Assembly (NCBI GenBank): GCA_963667205.1 | Contig: OY762959.1 | Span: forward strand, 1-64,000 | Source of the DNA: CF-162 sp963667205 | GTDB taxonomy: Bacteria > Chloroflexota > Dehalococcoidia > SM23-28-2 > RBG-16-64-32 | Direction of reading: 5' to 3' | DNA length: 64,000 nt | Shown: positions 43,833 to 52,995 of the stretch, in pieces | Numbering within the stretch: position 1 is the first letter of the stretch | Layout: every line of letters begins with the position of its first letter | Program-made: the position numbers and the translations under genes | The notes under the pieces: generated by a model | What the model was told of the DNA's origin: nothing | Seen by the model: the letters and a program-made list of their open reading frames with translations, nothing else | The model's database searches: none

Positions 43833-45089
43833 ATGGCTGGTGCTCGGAGGAGCACCGACGCTCCGGGCAAGCTAGGCTACCAGGTTCCGACGGGTCCCGT
43901 GACGCTAAGTGCTGAGGCGATGACATCGTACGAGGACGCGGTGCTGAAGCTTCTTAAAGACCCTCGTGTTAAGGACAGATGGGATGCAGATGACCTCTGG
44001 GGTGTAGTGGCAATGATGGTTGTTGACGCGAGCCAGGTTGCCGACGTTTCGGCCACCCTTAAGGAGGGGCTTGATCTACTCCGTGAAAGTGAGCCTGCTC
44101 TTGTTGTGCTTCCCGTCGCAAATGTGACCCTTGGAACAGGTGCAATAGAAGTGGGCGACGTCGTGCTTGGGCTGGCTAACGGCGCATGGCGGACTGCGGT
44201 TAACCGCGTCGCCAATGGTCGCGCCGATCTTACTAACGACGCAGTAGACAAGTGGCTGCGACGCGTTGAGCAGCTTGGGATGAGGGGCGAAGGCACAGCC
44301 CCCCTTTTTGCTGCGTGGACAACTGGCCAGAGGGATCGAGCAATTGAAGAAGCGTCGCTGCGACTTGAGGACCTGCTGAGTCTGGCTCTCTTGCTGGAGG
44401 AGAACCTTGCGGATTTGGAGCTTCGGAGTCTCCGGGGGTCAACCAATAGGCCGGGGGTGCGTGGGCTGAGGGTTGATCGCAACGCCCTTGAGGGCCTTCT
44501 CAAATCGAATGATACCGGCGGTTTTGAATTGTCATCTAATCCGCTGATAGTGAGCGACTCTTGGCCGTATAGAGTGTTTCAGTGGTACGGTGCCGAGCCA
44601 GTTCCATTCGATCGCCTATTGCGCTCTGAACAGAAGCAGAATCTGATTGGCCGTTGCCTAGCTTCCGATGAGCCGATTCCGGCACGATTGCGAGTTGCGG
44701 CGCGGTGGTTTGCGAACGCCCATTGGGCTGACGATGATAGTGATGCAGCGCTATCGCTAGGTGTCGCCCTCGATGCAATTGTTGGCTCCACTCGAAGCTT
44801 GCCCGGATACCGAATGGCGCAGCGTTTCGCGCTCTTGGACAACGTCCCAAATCAGTGGCAAGACAGGGTCCGTCGCTACTCTGACATCTACGGCGTCAGG
44901 AGTGCCATCGCTCACGGTGGTCGCGCATCGGAGCTGAATAAGGCAGGGTATATTAGGGGAGTTGCGGGTGACGTAGCGTGGGCGGCACTGCGGCTAGTGG
45001 AACTGGGCGACGTGTTTCGTCCTGATTTCGAGAAGGCTCTTGATGAGACCTTTGATGCGTTGGGGCTCGGGGCCGCCGCTTGGCCCTAA
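43833..45089 (+). CDS. ApeA-like HEPN domain protein
   Basis: A 418-residue soluble protein; ATG 43833 lacks a clear ribosome site and ATG 43920 is a possible alternative. The C-terminal 150 residues (AARWFANAHWADDDSDAAL, then YSDIYGVRSAIAHGG) match the Apea-like HEPN type. R and H in RSAIAH give the Rx4H-like RNase motif seen in defence-associated HEPN proteins. The N-terminal two-thirds has no recognised fold. Base composition is lower in GC with many A/T third positions compared with flanking genes, consistent with recent gain. A role in phage or RNA defence is an inference. Confidence 0.7.
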   Translation: MAGARRSTDAPGKLGYQVPTGPVTLSAEAMTSYEDAVLKLLKDPRVKDRWDADDLWGVVAMMVVDASQVADVSATLKEGLDLLRESEPALVVLPVANVTLGTGAIEVGDVVLGLANGAWRTAVNRVANGRADLTNDAVDKWLRRVEQLGMRGEGTAPLFAAWTTGQRDRAIEEASLRLEDLLSLALLLEENLADLELRSLRGSTNRPGVRGLRVDRNALEGLLKSNDTGGFELSSNPLIVSDSWPYRVFQWYGAEPVPFDRLLRSEQKQNLIGRCLASDEPIPARLRVAARWFANAHWADDDSDAALSLGVALDAIVGSTRSLPGYRMAQRFALLDNVPNQWQDRVRRYSDIYGVRSAIAHGGRASELNKAGYIRGVAGDVAWAALRLVELGDVFRPDFEKALDETFDALGLGAAAWP

Positions 45090-45090
45090 C

Positions 45091-45141
45091 GGCGGCGCTC
45101 TGGCCAGCGCTGGTCTGCTGCATCTACTGACGAGCGCCGCC
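45091..45141. repeat. 10-bp inverted repeat with internal palindrome after the HEPN gene
   Basis: GGCGGCGCTC (45091-45100) pairs with GAGCGCCGCC (45132-45141), and CCAGCGCTGG (45103-45112) lies inside the loop. It starts just after the stop codon and could terminate transcription, although no T-run follows. Confidence 0.4.
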
Positions 45142-45169
45142 CCATTTCCCATTGCTCGTGCCTCCGCCA

Positions 45170-45175
45170 TATAAT
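45170..45175 (+). promoter_or_regulatory. Consensus -10 box upstream of pheS
   Basis: TATAAT is perfect. The -35 region is weak (CATTGC about 17 bases upstream). Transcription would begin around 45182. Confidence 0.5.
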
Positions 45176-45204
45176 GTTTCAAGCCCCGCCCAGACCCTCG
45201 TTTC

Positions 45205-46248
45205 ATGTCATCCAACACCGGCATCCAACAGCTCGAAGCGTCCGCGCTCAAAGACCTCGACGCCGCGCCTGACGTCGTCGCGCTCGAAGAGTGGCGCGTC
45301 GCCTACCTCGGCCGCAAGGGCCGCCTGACGGGCCTCCTGCGCGGCCTGGCGTCGCTCTCGATCGAAGAGCGTCGTACGGTTGGGCGGGCCGCGAACGAAC
45401 TGAAGGAGCGGTTGGAGGAGGCGCACGATGCGCGCCGCCGCGCCGTCGAGGAAGCGCGCGTGGAACAGGTGATCACCGGCGAGCGCCGCGACGTGACGCT
45501 GCCGGGGCTGCCGCTCCCCAAAGGCCGCCTGCACCCGATAACGCAAACCACGCGGGACATCGTCTCCTCGCTCTCCGGCATGGGCTTTCAGGTGGCCGAA
45601 GGGCCGGAGATCGAGTGGGACCGCTACAACTTCGAGGCGCTTCGCATCCCCCAGGACCATCCCGCCCGCGATATGTGGGACACCCTCTGGATCGACTACG
45701 AGAAGGACGGCCGCCGCCCGATGCTGCTGCGCACGCACACGTCGCCCAACCAGGTGCGGGTGATGGAGCAGCGCGAGCCGCCGATCCGCATCATCGTGCC
45801 CGGCAAGTGCTACCGCTTCGAGGCGACCGACGCCACGCACGAATGGATGCTGACGCAGGTCGAGGGACTGGCGGTGGACGAGGGCATCAGCCTGACCGAC
45901 CTCAAGGGCACGCTGGCCGAGTTCGCCCGCCAGATGTTCGGCCGCGACCGCAAGGTGGGCTTCCGCTGCGACTACTTCCCGTTCGTCGAGCCCGGTATGG
46001 AGTGCCGTATCGACTGCTTCATCTGCCGCGGCGACGGCTGCCGCACCTGTCACCGCAGCGGCTGGATCGAGATCCTCGGCGCGGGCATGGTGCACCCGGA
46101 GATCCTCGCCAACGCCGGCTACGACACGGACCGATACACGGGATTCGCGTTCGGAATGGGCGTCGAGCGGATCGCGATGCTGCGCTACGGCGTGGACGAC
46201 ATCCGCCACTTCTACAGCAACGACCTGCGATTCCTGAGGCAGTTCTGA
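45205..46248 (+). CDS. pheS: Phenylalanine-tRNA ligase alpha subunit
   Basis: A 347-residue class II synthetase subunit. An N-terminal coiled-coil region precedes motif 2/3 elements: LHPITQTTRDIVSSLSGMGF, HTSPNQVRVM, FRCDYFPFVEPGMECRID and the ATP-binding FAFGMGVERIAMLRYGV. A zinc-type insertion with four Cys (CFICRGDGCRTCHRSGW) lies before the third motif. PheS charges tRNA-Phe as an alpha2beta2 complex with PheT, whose gene follows 9 bases later. Confidence 0.97.
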   Translation: MSSNTGIQQLEASALKDLDAAPDVVALEEWRVAYLGRKGRLTGLLRGLASLSIEERRTVGRAANELKERLEEAHDARRRAVEEARVEQVITGERRDVTLPGLPLPKGRLHPITQTTRDIVSSLSGMGFQVAEGPEIEWDRYNFEALRIPQDHPARDMWDTLWIDYEKDGRRPMLLRTHTSPNQVRVMEQREPPIRIIVPGKCYRFEATDATHEWMLTQVEGLAVDEGISLTDLKGTLAEFARQMFGRDRKVGFRCDYFPFVEPGMECRIDCFICRGDGCRTCHRSGWIEILGAGMVHPEILANAGYDTDRYTGFAFGMGVERIAMLRYGVDDIRHFYSNDLRFLRQF

Positions 46249-46257
46249 GGAGGCCCC

Positions 46258-48660
46258 TTGCGAGTACCCCTGAAGTGGCTGTCGGAATACGTTGAGCTCG
46301 TCCTTGATCCGGAAGAGCTGGCCCGTCGCCTGACAACGGCCGGCGTCGAGGTCGGTGAGATCATCGCGCCGGGGGACTGGCAGAACGTCGTCGTCGGTGA
46401 GGTTGTGAAGGTGGAGCAGCACCCGAACGCCGACCGCCTCACCCTGCCGACGGTCGACATCGGGGGCGGCGATCAGCGCCAGGTCGTCTGTGGCGCGCCG
46501 AACATCGCCGTCGGCCAGAAGATCGCCTACGCCGCGGTTGGCGCGCGCTTGATCGACGGCCACAGCGGCGAGGCGACGACGCTACGCAAGGCGAAGATCC
46601 GCGGCGTCGAGTCCGAGGGGATGGTCTGCTCGGAGAAAGAGCTGGGGCTGGGCGAGGCGCACGAGGGCATCCTCGTTCTCTCGCCGGATGCGCCCGTGGG
46701 CACGCCACTGTCGGACGTGCTCGGTGACACCGTGTTCGATTTCGACCTGACGCCCAACCGGCCCGACCTCTTCTCGCTGCTCGGCATCGCCCGAGAGGTG
46801 GCGGCGCTGACGGGACAGAAGGTGCGCGATCCGTCGATCCAGTACGACGAGAAGGGCGCCGCCGCGAAGGGGCGCGCCAAAGTGACAATCGCCGATCCGG
46901 ATCTCTGCCCGCGGTACGTTGGCGCCATCATCGACAGCGTCAAGATCGGCCCTTCGCCGGACTGGATGCAGGAGCGGCTGACGGCTGCCGGGCTGCGCCC
47001 GATCAACAACATAGTCGACATAACTAACTACGTGATGCTGGAGATGGGCCAGCCGCTGCACGCGTTTGACTACGACCGGCTGGCCGAGCACCACATCATC
47101 GTCCGCCGCGCCGAGGCCGGCGAGAAGATGGAGCTGATCGACGGCAGCAAGCACACGTTCACGAACGAGATGCTGATGATCGCCGACGCCGAGCGCTCGG
47201 TCGCCGTGGCCGGAGTGATGGGCGGCTTCGACAGCGAGGTGACGCCCGAAACGAAGACAGTCCTGCTCGAAGCCGCGAACTTCCACGGGCCGAACATCCG
47301 CCGCACGAGCGCCGCTCTCAAGGTGCGCACGGACGCCTCGACACGGTTCGAGAAGGGCCTCAGCCGGCACCTGCCGCCGATCGCCGCCGCTCGGGCCGTC
47401 AAGCTGATGGTCGAGCACGCCGGTGGCAAGGCGGGGAAGGGGATCATCGATGAGCACCCGGGCAAGACCAAGGCAGAGCGCGTGACTGTGACCATGGAGC
47501 GCCTCGTTCGCGTGCTGGGCATGGAGCCGTCGAACGCCCGCATCCGCGAGATCCTGACCGGACTCGGCTTTGGCGCTCGCTGGATGCCCCCGGACCGCTT
47601 CGTCGTGCGCGTGCCGTACTGGCGCACCGACGTCAGCATCGCCGACGACGTGATCGAGGAGATCGCGCGCATCGAGGGCTACGATCAGCTTCCAACGAGC
47701 CAGCTCCGTGGTGAGATCCCGGAGTTGGTGCCTCAGCCCCTACGGGACCTGCGCGAGCGGGTACGCGATGCTCTGGCGGACGCCGGGATGCAGGAGATCA
47801 TCACCTACTCGCTGACGGACCTTGAATCGCTGGGGAAGGTGCTGCCGAATGAGGAGCTGGCGCTGACGCCGCCTCTGCGCGTCTCCAATCCGCTGAGCCG
47901 GCAGTGGGAGTACGCGCGCACGACGCTGCGCCATGCCCTGCTCGATACGCTCGCCTCGAACCTCCGGGGCGACCAGTCCCTCATAAGCCTCTTCGAGACG
48001 GCGCGCGTCTACCTGCCGCGCGAGGGCGACCTGCCCAACGAGGTCGAGACGGCGTTTGGCCTCGTCTCAGGCCGTGAGCCCGACCGCTGGGGCCGCCCGA
48101 CGGGCGAGCCGGCCGGCTTCTACGCCGCGAAGGCGCGACTGGACCACGTCTTCTCGGCCCTTCGCATGGAGGCGGACTATCGGGAGGCGACTGACTTCGC
48201 CTATCTCCCGGGCCGCACGGCCGAAGTCTTCGTCGGCGGTGATCGCGTCGGCCTCATCGGTCAAGTCCATCCGCGGGTCGTCGAGCGCTTCGACGTCGGT
48301 CGGGAAGTCGCGATGTTCGAAGTCGATCTCGACGCTCTCCTGCCGCATGTCAGCGAGATCGCGAACTTCCAGGCGGTGTCGTCTTATCCCGCGGTCGAGG
48401 AGGACCTGGCGATCGTCGTCGCGGAGGACGTGGCGGCAGGTCGCGCGCTGGAGCTAATCCGGGCGTCGAAGCTGGTGGCGAACGTCTCTGTGTTCGACGT
48501 CTACAGTGGCGACCCGATAGCCGCCGGGAAGAAGTCGCTCGCCTTTGCGATCTCGTACCAGGCTGAGGGCAAGACGCTTAGCGACGCGGAAGTGGCCAAG
48601 GAACGCGGGCGGATCGTTGAACGCCTGCAGCGCGAGCTAGACGCCGAGCTGCGCGCCTAG
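46258..48660 (+). CDS. pheT: Phenylalanine-tRNA ligase beta subunit
   Basis: The TTG start at 46258 follows GGAGG by five bases, only 9 bases after the pheS stop. The 800-residue protein has the N-terminal tRNA-binding domain (GEVVKVEQHPNADRLTL), the B3/B4 and B5 regions (RPINNIVDITNYVMLEMGQP), the editing region and the C-terminal ferredoxin-fold anticodon-binding domain (SYPAVEEDLAIVVAEDVAAG). Its partner is PheS. Confidence 0.97.
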   Translation: MRVPLKWLSEYVELVLDPEELARRLTTAGVEVGEIIAPGDWQNVVVGEVVKVEQHPNADRLTLPTVDIGGGDQRQVVCGAPNIAVGQKIAYAAVGARLIDGHSGEATTLRKAKIRGVESEGMVCSEKELGLGEAHEGILVLSPDAPVGTPLSDVLGDTVFDFDLTPNRPDLFSLLGIAREVAALTGQKVRDPSIQYDEKGAAAKGRAKVTIADPDLCPRYVGAIIDSVKIGPSPDWMQERLTAAGLRPINNIVDITNYVMLEMGQPLHAFDYDRLAEHHIIVRRAEAGEKMELIDGSKHTFTNEMLMIADAERSVAVAGVMGGFDSEVTPETKTVLLEAANFHGPNIRRTSAALKVRTDASTRFEKGLSRHLPPIAAARAVKLMVEHAGGKAGKGIIDEHPGKTKAERVTVTMERLVRVLGMEPSNARIREILTGLGFGARWMPPDRFVVRVPYWRTDVSIADDVIEEIARIEGYDQLPTSQLRGEIPELVPQPLRDLRERVRDALADAGMQEIITYSLTDLESLGKVLPNEELALTPPLRVSNPLSRQWEYARTTLRHALLDTLASNLRGDQSLISLFETARVYLPREGDLPNEVETAFGLVSGREPDRWGRPTGEPAGFYAAKARLDHVFSALRMEADYREATDFAYLPGRTAEVFVGGDRVGLIGQVHPRVVERFDVGREVAMFEVDLDALLPHVSEIANFQAVSSYPAVEEDLAIVVAEDVAAGRALELIRASKLVANVSVFDVYSGDPIAAGKKSLAFAISYQAEGKTLSDAEVAKERGRIVERLQRELDAELRA

Positions 48661-48666
48661 GCAGTC

Positions 48667-49496
48667 ATGATCACGTCGCGCGATCTGGCAATCGTTGGGC
48701 TCCCGTCGGGCGCGACTCTCGAAAGCGTCGACATAAGGCCTGATGGCAGCCCGGTCGCGATCATCCGTACGCGCGCCGATGCTCCCGCCCTGTTGGTTGA
48801 CGGCAACCAACTCGCTGTTACTGATGAGAGTCTGTCGAGAGTGGGGGCTGAGCTGATCTTTCCGTCGGTTCGAGCTGTCGGAGAGGATCGTTTCATAATC
48901 ATAGGCGGGTCGTCTGGCCCAGGGGCAAACGCTTGGATACTGGATCTGTCAGGTCGCGAAGTGAAGGCATTCCACACACAGGGAATCGAGGATGTCGTCG
49001 CCAATGAAGACTTCATCGTCATGACGTTCGACGACGAGGGGGTGTTCCGTGGCGATCCAATAGCGGAACAAGGGCTAGCAGTGTTCGACACAGCCGGCGA
49101 CTTCATTTGCGGCCATCACGACAGCTTCGGCTCAGATGTATTCGTTAGCCACTGTTATGCGGCATGCTGGTACGACAGGGATGTTCTCGCCTTCTTCCCA
49201 TACATGAATTCCCAATCGTTCTTTGGGATCTCCGTGCCAATACCTAAACCGTGTACCCAACGCCGCGGGTGGTTCTGGGTAGTCATGCACTGACAACGAT
49301 CAGGAGCACGGCCTATTTTCACTCGCCCTATGAGCTTCCTGGGAGACTACTTAGCTGGGAGATTGGCTCTGAACAGGCGGAGGTTCTGGAGGAGCTGATC
49401 TCGGATTTGCGAACTAGAGGGCTAGCCCGCGGTCGCTTTCTAACTGAAAGTGGCGACGGCGCTACGATCTGGTCGATTGGCTCCAATAGGCGATAA
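48667..49496 (+). CDS. Unknown protein with one apparent frameshift
   Basis: ATG 48667 is 6 bases after the pheT stop. The ORF runs to 49293, but from about 49251 the protein-like sequence moves to the next frame (YPTPRVVLGSHALTT) and ends at 49496. One missing G in the string CCGTGTACC (49244-49252) would join them as PKPWYPTPR and give about 277 residues. Strand-rich stretches (FIIIGGSSGPGANAWILDLS, LAVFDTAGDFICGH) resemble a beta-propeller, with no signal peptide. GC content is lower than in pheT. The function is unknown. Confidence 0.6.
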
Positions 49497-49546
49497 CAGG
49501 CCCGAGGCGTCTCTGCCTCCGCTTTACTTCAAGTGGTAGGGTGCGC

Positions 49547-49912
49547 CTAGGCAGCCGCGGCAACGGCCGTCTTCGCCTTTTCGGCGACGGCGGCGAAGGC
49601 GGCTTCGTCCCGGACGGCCAGATCGGCGAGGACCTTGCGGTCTACCTCGACGCCGGCCTTGTTGAGGCCGTGGATCAGCTTGGAGTAGGTGAGGCCGTGC
49701 TGGCGGGCGGCCGCGTTGATGCGTTGGATCCAGAGCCGCCGAAAGTCGCCCTTGCGGTCGCGCCGGTGCACGTAAGCGTAGCGCAGCGCGTGCATAACCG
49801 ACTGGTTGGCCTGCTTGAATACCTTATGGCTGAGGCCACGGTGGCCCTTCGCCATCTTGATGATCTTCTTGTGGCGGCGACGTGTTACGCCTCCGCCTCG
49901 TGCTCGTGTCAT
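49547..49912 (-). CDS. rplT: 50S ribosomal protein L20
   Basis: A 121-residue protein beginning MTRARGGGVTRRRHKKIIKM with the L20 segments GHRGLSHKVFKQANQSV, RRDRKGDFRRLWIQRIN and AARQHGLTYSKLI. It is the last gene of the infC-rpmI-rplT operon and, in studied bacteria, also represses that operon by binding its mRNA. Confidence 0.98.
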   Translation of the reverse strand: MTRARGGGVTRRRHKKIIKMAKGHRGLSHKVFKQANQSVMHALRYAYVHRRDRKGDFRRLWIQRINAAARQHGLTYSKLIHGLNKAGVEVDRKVLADLAVRDEAAFAAVAEKAKTAVAAAA

Positions 49913-49947
49913 CTGTTGGAAGTCTCCCTTAGGGCGTCTGCCTGGGA

Positions 49948-50154
49948 TCAGGCGTACGGCATCAGCTTCTTGAGTCGATGGGCGTCGCCCTTCGATACCG
50001 GAAGCTTACCAGAGATGTCCCGTAGGGTCGCGCCGCGCTTCTTGCGGCGGAAGTTGTTGATACCGATCTTGCGGCGCAAGAACTTACCGGTGCCGGTTAC
50101 GTAGAACCGGGACTTCGCGCCGGAGTGGGTCTTCATCTTGTACTTCTTAGCCAC
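49948..50154 (-). CDS. rpmI: 50S ribosomal protein L35
   Basis: A 68-residue very basic protein (AKKYKMKTHSGAKSRF, GTGKFLRRKIGINN, LMPY near the end) as expected for L35. It starts with GTG 2 bases after the infC stop, which fits translational coupling. Confidence 0.97.
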   Translation of the reverse strand: MAKKYKMKTHSGAKSRFYVTGTGKFLRRKIGINNFRRKKRGATLRDISGKLPVSKGDAHRLKKLMPYA

Positions 50155-50156
50155 TA

Positions 50157-50942
50157 CTATGCCTCGTCCTTCTTTGCGGTTGCCGCTGCTTCCGCCTTTT
50201 TGGCGGCGGGGGCGGCGGCGTCTCCATCGGGCGCCGGCTTGGCCTCTACCGTGGCCTCGGCCACGGCCGATGCCTTCGCTGTCGCTGCTTCCGTCTTCTT
50301 GGCGGCCTCAGCGTCGCCGTCTTTGACGGGCGCTGCCTTGGCCTTACCTTCGGCCACCTTCTGCGCCTTCCTTGCCGGCTTCTTGCCGTCGACGGCGGGC
50401 TTCGGCTTGGCCTCGTCTCTCGCCGCCGCCTTCTTGGCCGTCGGCGAGAGGATCACGGTCAGGAAGCGGCCCTCCATCCCCGGAGGCTTCTCGATGGACA
50501 CAGTGTTGCCGAGACCCTTGATCGCCTTGTCCAGGACCTCCCGGCCGACCTCCGGGTGCGAGATCTCGCGTCCCCGGAACATCACCGAGAGCTTGACCTT
50601 GTCTCCCGTGGACAGGAGCCTGGTGGCGATCCTGACCTTGAGATCGATGTCGTGCTGGCCGGTCCGTGGTCGCAGGCGCACCTCGTGGATCATCGTCCCG
50701 CGCTGGTGCTTGCGGGCGCCCCGCTCCCGCTTCGCCTGTTCGTACTTGAACTTGCCGTAATCGAGGATGCGGCACACGGGCGGTGAGCTGTTAGCGTCCA
50801 CCTCAACGAGGTCGAGACCGGCCTCGCGGGCGCGGGTTATGGCGTCGGCGAACGGGATCACCCCGTAGTTCTCGCTGCCTTCCCCGATGACGCGTACCTC
50901 GCGTGCGCGTATACGCTCGTTGATACGAAGCTCGCGGGCGAT
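50157..50942 (-). CDS. infC: Translation initiation factor IF-3 with ATC start and long C-terminal tail
   Basis: The conserved N-terminus (IARELRINERIRAREVRV, then GEGSENYGVIPFADAI) is in frame upstream of the first GTG at 50861, back to a stop at 50946-50948. The only codon at the right place is ATC at 50940-50942, nine bases after AAGGGG. infC genes are known for AUU/AUC/AUG-poor starts that allow autoregulation by IF-3. The factor blocks 50S joining and checks start codons. About 75 Ala/Lys/Glu-rich residues follow the normal end (near VILSPTAKK), a length beyond the usual 175. Confidence 0.95.
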   Translation of the reverse strand: MARELRINERIRAREVRVIGEGSENYGVIPFADAITRAREAGLDLVEVDANSSPPVCRILDYGKFKYEQAKRERGARKHQRGTMIHEVRLRPRTGQHDIDLKVRIATRLLSTGDKVKLSVMFRGREISHPEVGREVLDKAIKGLGNTVSIEKPPGMEGRFLTVILSPTAKKAAARDEAKPKPAVDGKKPARKAQKVAEGKAKAAPVKDGDAEAAKKTEAATAKASAVAEATVEAKPAPDGDAAAPAAKKAEAAATAKKDEA

Positions 50943-51034
50943 GGGTTAGTTCCCCTTAAAGATGCACGGCGCCACTGTTGAGAGAGCATAGCACACCTCG
51001 TGGCGGCTTCAAACGGTGGGCGAGTCCCTTCAGG

Positions 51035-51235
51035 TTAAGACTGCTGCTCGTTCTTGCCCCCGTCCGACGTTGCCTCCTCGTAGCCGGCGCAGCTCAGGAC
51101 GGGCAGCTGCGGGTAGCGGCGAAAGCGCTTATCGGACGCGGCGCGGCGGCAGCGATAGAAGCGGCTGCCGCGCGCGGTCTCGACGACGTGCGCGAAGGCA
51201 CAGTCCGCGCAGAGGCCGGCGCTTTCATCGCTCAC
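51035..51235 (-). CDS. Small Cys-containing protein of unknown function
   Basis: 66 residues with CADC at residues 9-12, a third Cys in FYRCRRAA and a fourth in VLSCAGYEE, which suggests a small metal-binding (zinc ribbon-like) protein. Its GTG start overlaps the thrS stop (GTGA), so it is coupled to thrS and upstream of infC. I recognise no named family. Confidence 0.65.
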   Translation of the reverse strand: MSDESAGLCADCAFAHVVETARGSRFYRCRRAASDKRFRRYPQLPVLSCAGYEEATSDGGKNEQQS

Positions 51236-52995
51236 GACGTCGGCGGGTCATACGTCGGCACTGCCGATTCGCCCAGCATGCGCTCGATGACCTCCGCCAC
51301 CGGGAGCGCCTTCAGGTCCTCGCCGCTGCGGAGGCGCACGGCGGCGGCGCCCGCTGCCGCCTCTCGGTCGCCGACGACGAGCATGTACGGCGCCTTCTGC
51401 AGCTGCGCGTCGCGGATCTTGGCCTGCATGCGTTCGTTGCGCTCGTCGACCTCGACCCGCAGACCGGCGGCCCGCAGGCTGGTCGCGACCTCCTTGCCAT
51501 AGGGCACGTGCCGGTCTGCGATCGGGATGACGACCGCCTGGACGGGCGCCAGCCAGATCGGGAAGGCGCCGGCGTAGTGCTCAAGGAGGACGCCGAAGAA
51601 GCGCTCAATCGAGCCCAGGAGGGCGCGGTGCACCATGTACGGGCGATGCTGCGCGCCGTCCTCGGCGACGTAGTTGACATCGAAACGCTCCGGCAGGTTG
51701 AAGTCGAACTGGATCGTCGTCGTCTGCCACTCGCGGCCGAGCGCGTCGATCATCTTGATGTCGATCTTTGGCCCGTAGAAGACGGCGCCGCCCTCGTCGA
51801 TGTCGTAAGGCAGGTCGTGCGACTCGATGACGTCGCGCAGGATGCCCGTCGCCATGTCCCAGTCTTCCAGCGAACCGGCGTACTTGCCCTTCTCGTCGCG
51901 GGTCGAGAGGTAGACGTGGAACTTGTCGAAGCCGAACGCGCCCAGGAAGAACATCGTGAAGTCGACGCAACGCTCGATCTCCGCCTTCACCTGGTCGGGG
52001 CGGCAGAAGATGTGCGCGTCGTCCTGCGTGAAGCCGCGGACGCGCATCAGGCCGTGCAGGACGCCTGATCGCTCGTAGCGGTAGACGGTGCCCAGCTCGC
52101 CCATCCGGATCGGCAGGTCGCGGTAGCTGCGGAGGTCGGTCTTGTAGATCTGGATGTGAAACGGGCAGTTCATGGGCTTGGCGTAGTAGTCTTGCCCGTC
52201 GACGTCCATCGGCGAGTACATGTTCTCGTTGTAGAAGTCCAGGTGCCCGCTCGTCTCCCAGAGCGTCGACTTGCCGATGTGGGGCGTGAAGACCTGATCG
52301 TACCCGGCCGCGAAGTGGGCCTCGCGCCAGAAGTCCTCGATGATCGTGCGGACGCGCCCACCCTTCGCGTGCCAGTAGACGAGGCCCGGGCCGAACTCCT
52401 CGTGGAAGGAGAAGAGATCCAGTTCGCGGCCCAGACGGCGATGGTCGCGCTTCGCCGCCTCTTCGATCGACTCCAGGTAAGCGTCCAGCTCCTCCTGGGT
52501 GTCGAAGAGGGCGCCGTAGACGCGCTGTAGCATCTGGTTCTGCTCGCTGCCGCGCCAGTAGGCACCGGCGACGCTCATCAGCTTGAACGCCGGCACCTCG
52601 CCGGTCCGCTCGACGTGCGGGCCCTGGCAGAGGTCGAGGAACTCTCCCTGCTTGTAGAGGCCGACTTCCTCGTCGGCGATCTCGTCGATCAGCTCCAGCT
52701 TGTACGGCTGGTCCTTGAACAGCTTGCGCGCCTCGTCCTTGGAGATCGCCGACCCCTCGAAGCCGACGTCCGACTTGATCCGCTTGCGCATGCGCTCCTC
52801 GATCTCCGGCAGGTCGTCCAGCGTCAGCGTGCGCGGCAGCTCGAAGTCGTAGTAGAAGCCGGTGTCGATCGGCGGGCCGATGCCGACGCGGGCGTCCGGG
52901 AACATCTCGACGACGGCCTCCGCCATGACGTGCGCGGCGGAGTGGCGCATGCGCTCCAGGCGTTCCTCCTTGGACATCTCTTTTAGATTCGCCAT
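51232..52995 (-). CDS. thrS: Threonine-tRNA ligase lacking the TGS domain
   Basis: 587 residues. The protein begins directly with the editing/catalytic fold (RMRHSAAHVMAEAVVEMFPD), so the N-terminal TGS domain (about 60 residues) of longer ThrS proteins is absent. The editing zinc region reads HSAAH and DLCQGPHVERTGE. The catalytic domain has MNCPFHIQIYKTDLRSYRDL, RYERSGVLHGLMRVRGFTQD and HRALLGSIERFFG, followed by the anticodon-binding domain. It charges tRNA-Thr and lies downstream of a Thr-type T-box leader. Confidence 0.97.
   Translation of the reverse strand: MANLKEMSKEERLERMRHSAAHVMAEAVVEMFPDARVGIGPPIDTGFYYDFELPRTLTLDDLPEIEERMRKRIKSDVGFEGSAISKDEARKLFKDQPYKLELIDEIADEEVGLYKQGEFLDLCQGPHVERTGEVPAFKLMSVAGAYWRGSEQNQMLQRVYGALFDTQEELDAYLESIEEAAKRDHRRLGRELDLFSFHEEFGPGLVYWHAKGGRVRTIIEDFWREAHFAAGYDQVFTPHIGKSTLWETSGHLDFYNENMYSPMDVDGQDYYAKPMNCPFHIQIYKTDLRSYRDLPIRMGELGTVYRYERSGVLHGLMRVRGFTQDDAHIFCRPDQVKAEIERCVDFTMFFLGAFGFDKFHVYLSTRDEKGKYAGSLEDWDMATGILRDVIESHDLPYDIDEGGAVFYGPKIDIKMIDALGREWQTTTIQFDFNLPERFDVNYVAEDGAQHRPYMVHRALLGSIERFFGVLLEHYAGAFPIWLAPVQAVVIPIADRHVPYGKEVATSLRAAGLRVEVDERNERMQAKIRDAQLQKAPYMLVVGDREAAAGAAAVRLRSGEDLKALPVAEVIERMLGESAVPTYDPPTS

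Noticed and set aside
45091..45141. Integron attC site after the HEPN gene
   Set aside because: The inverted repeat lacks the paired RYYYAAC/GTTRRRY core ends and no integrase is present.
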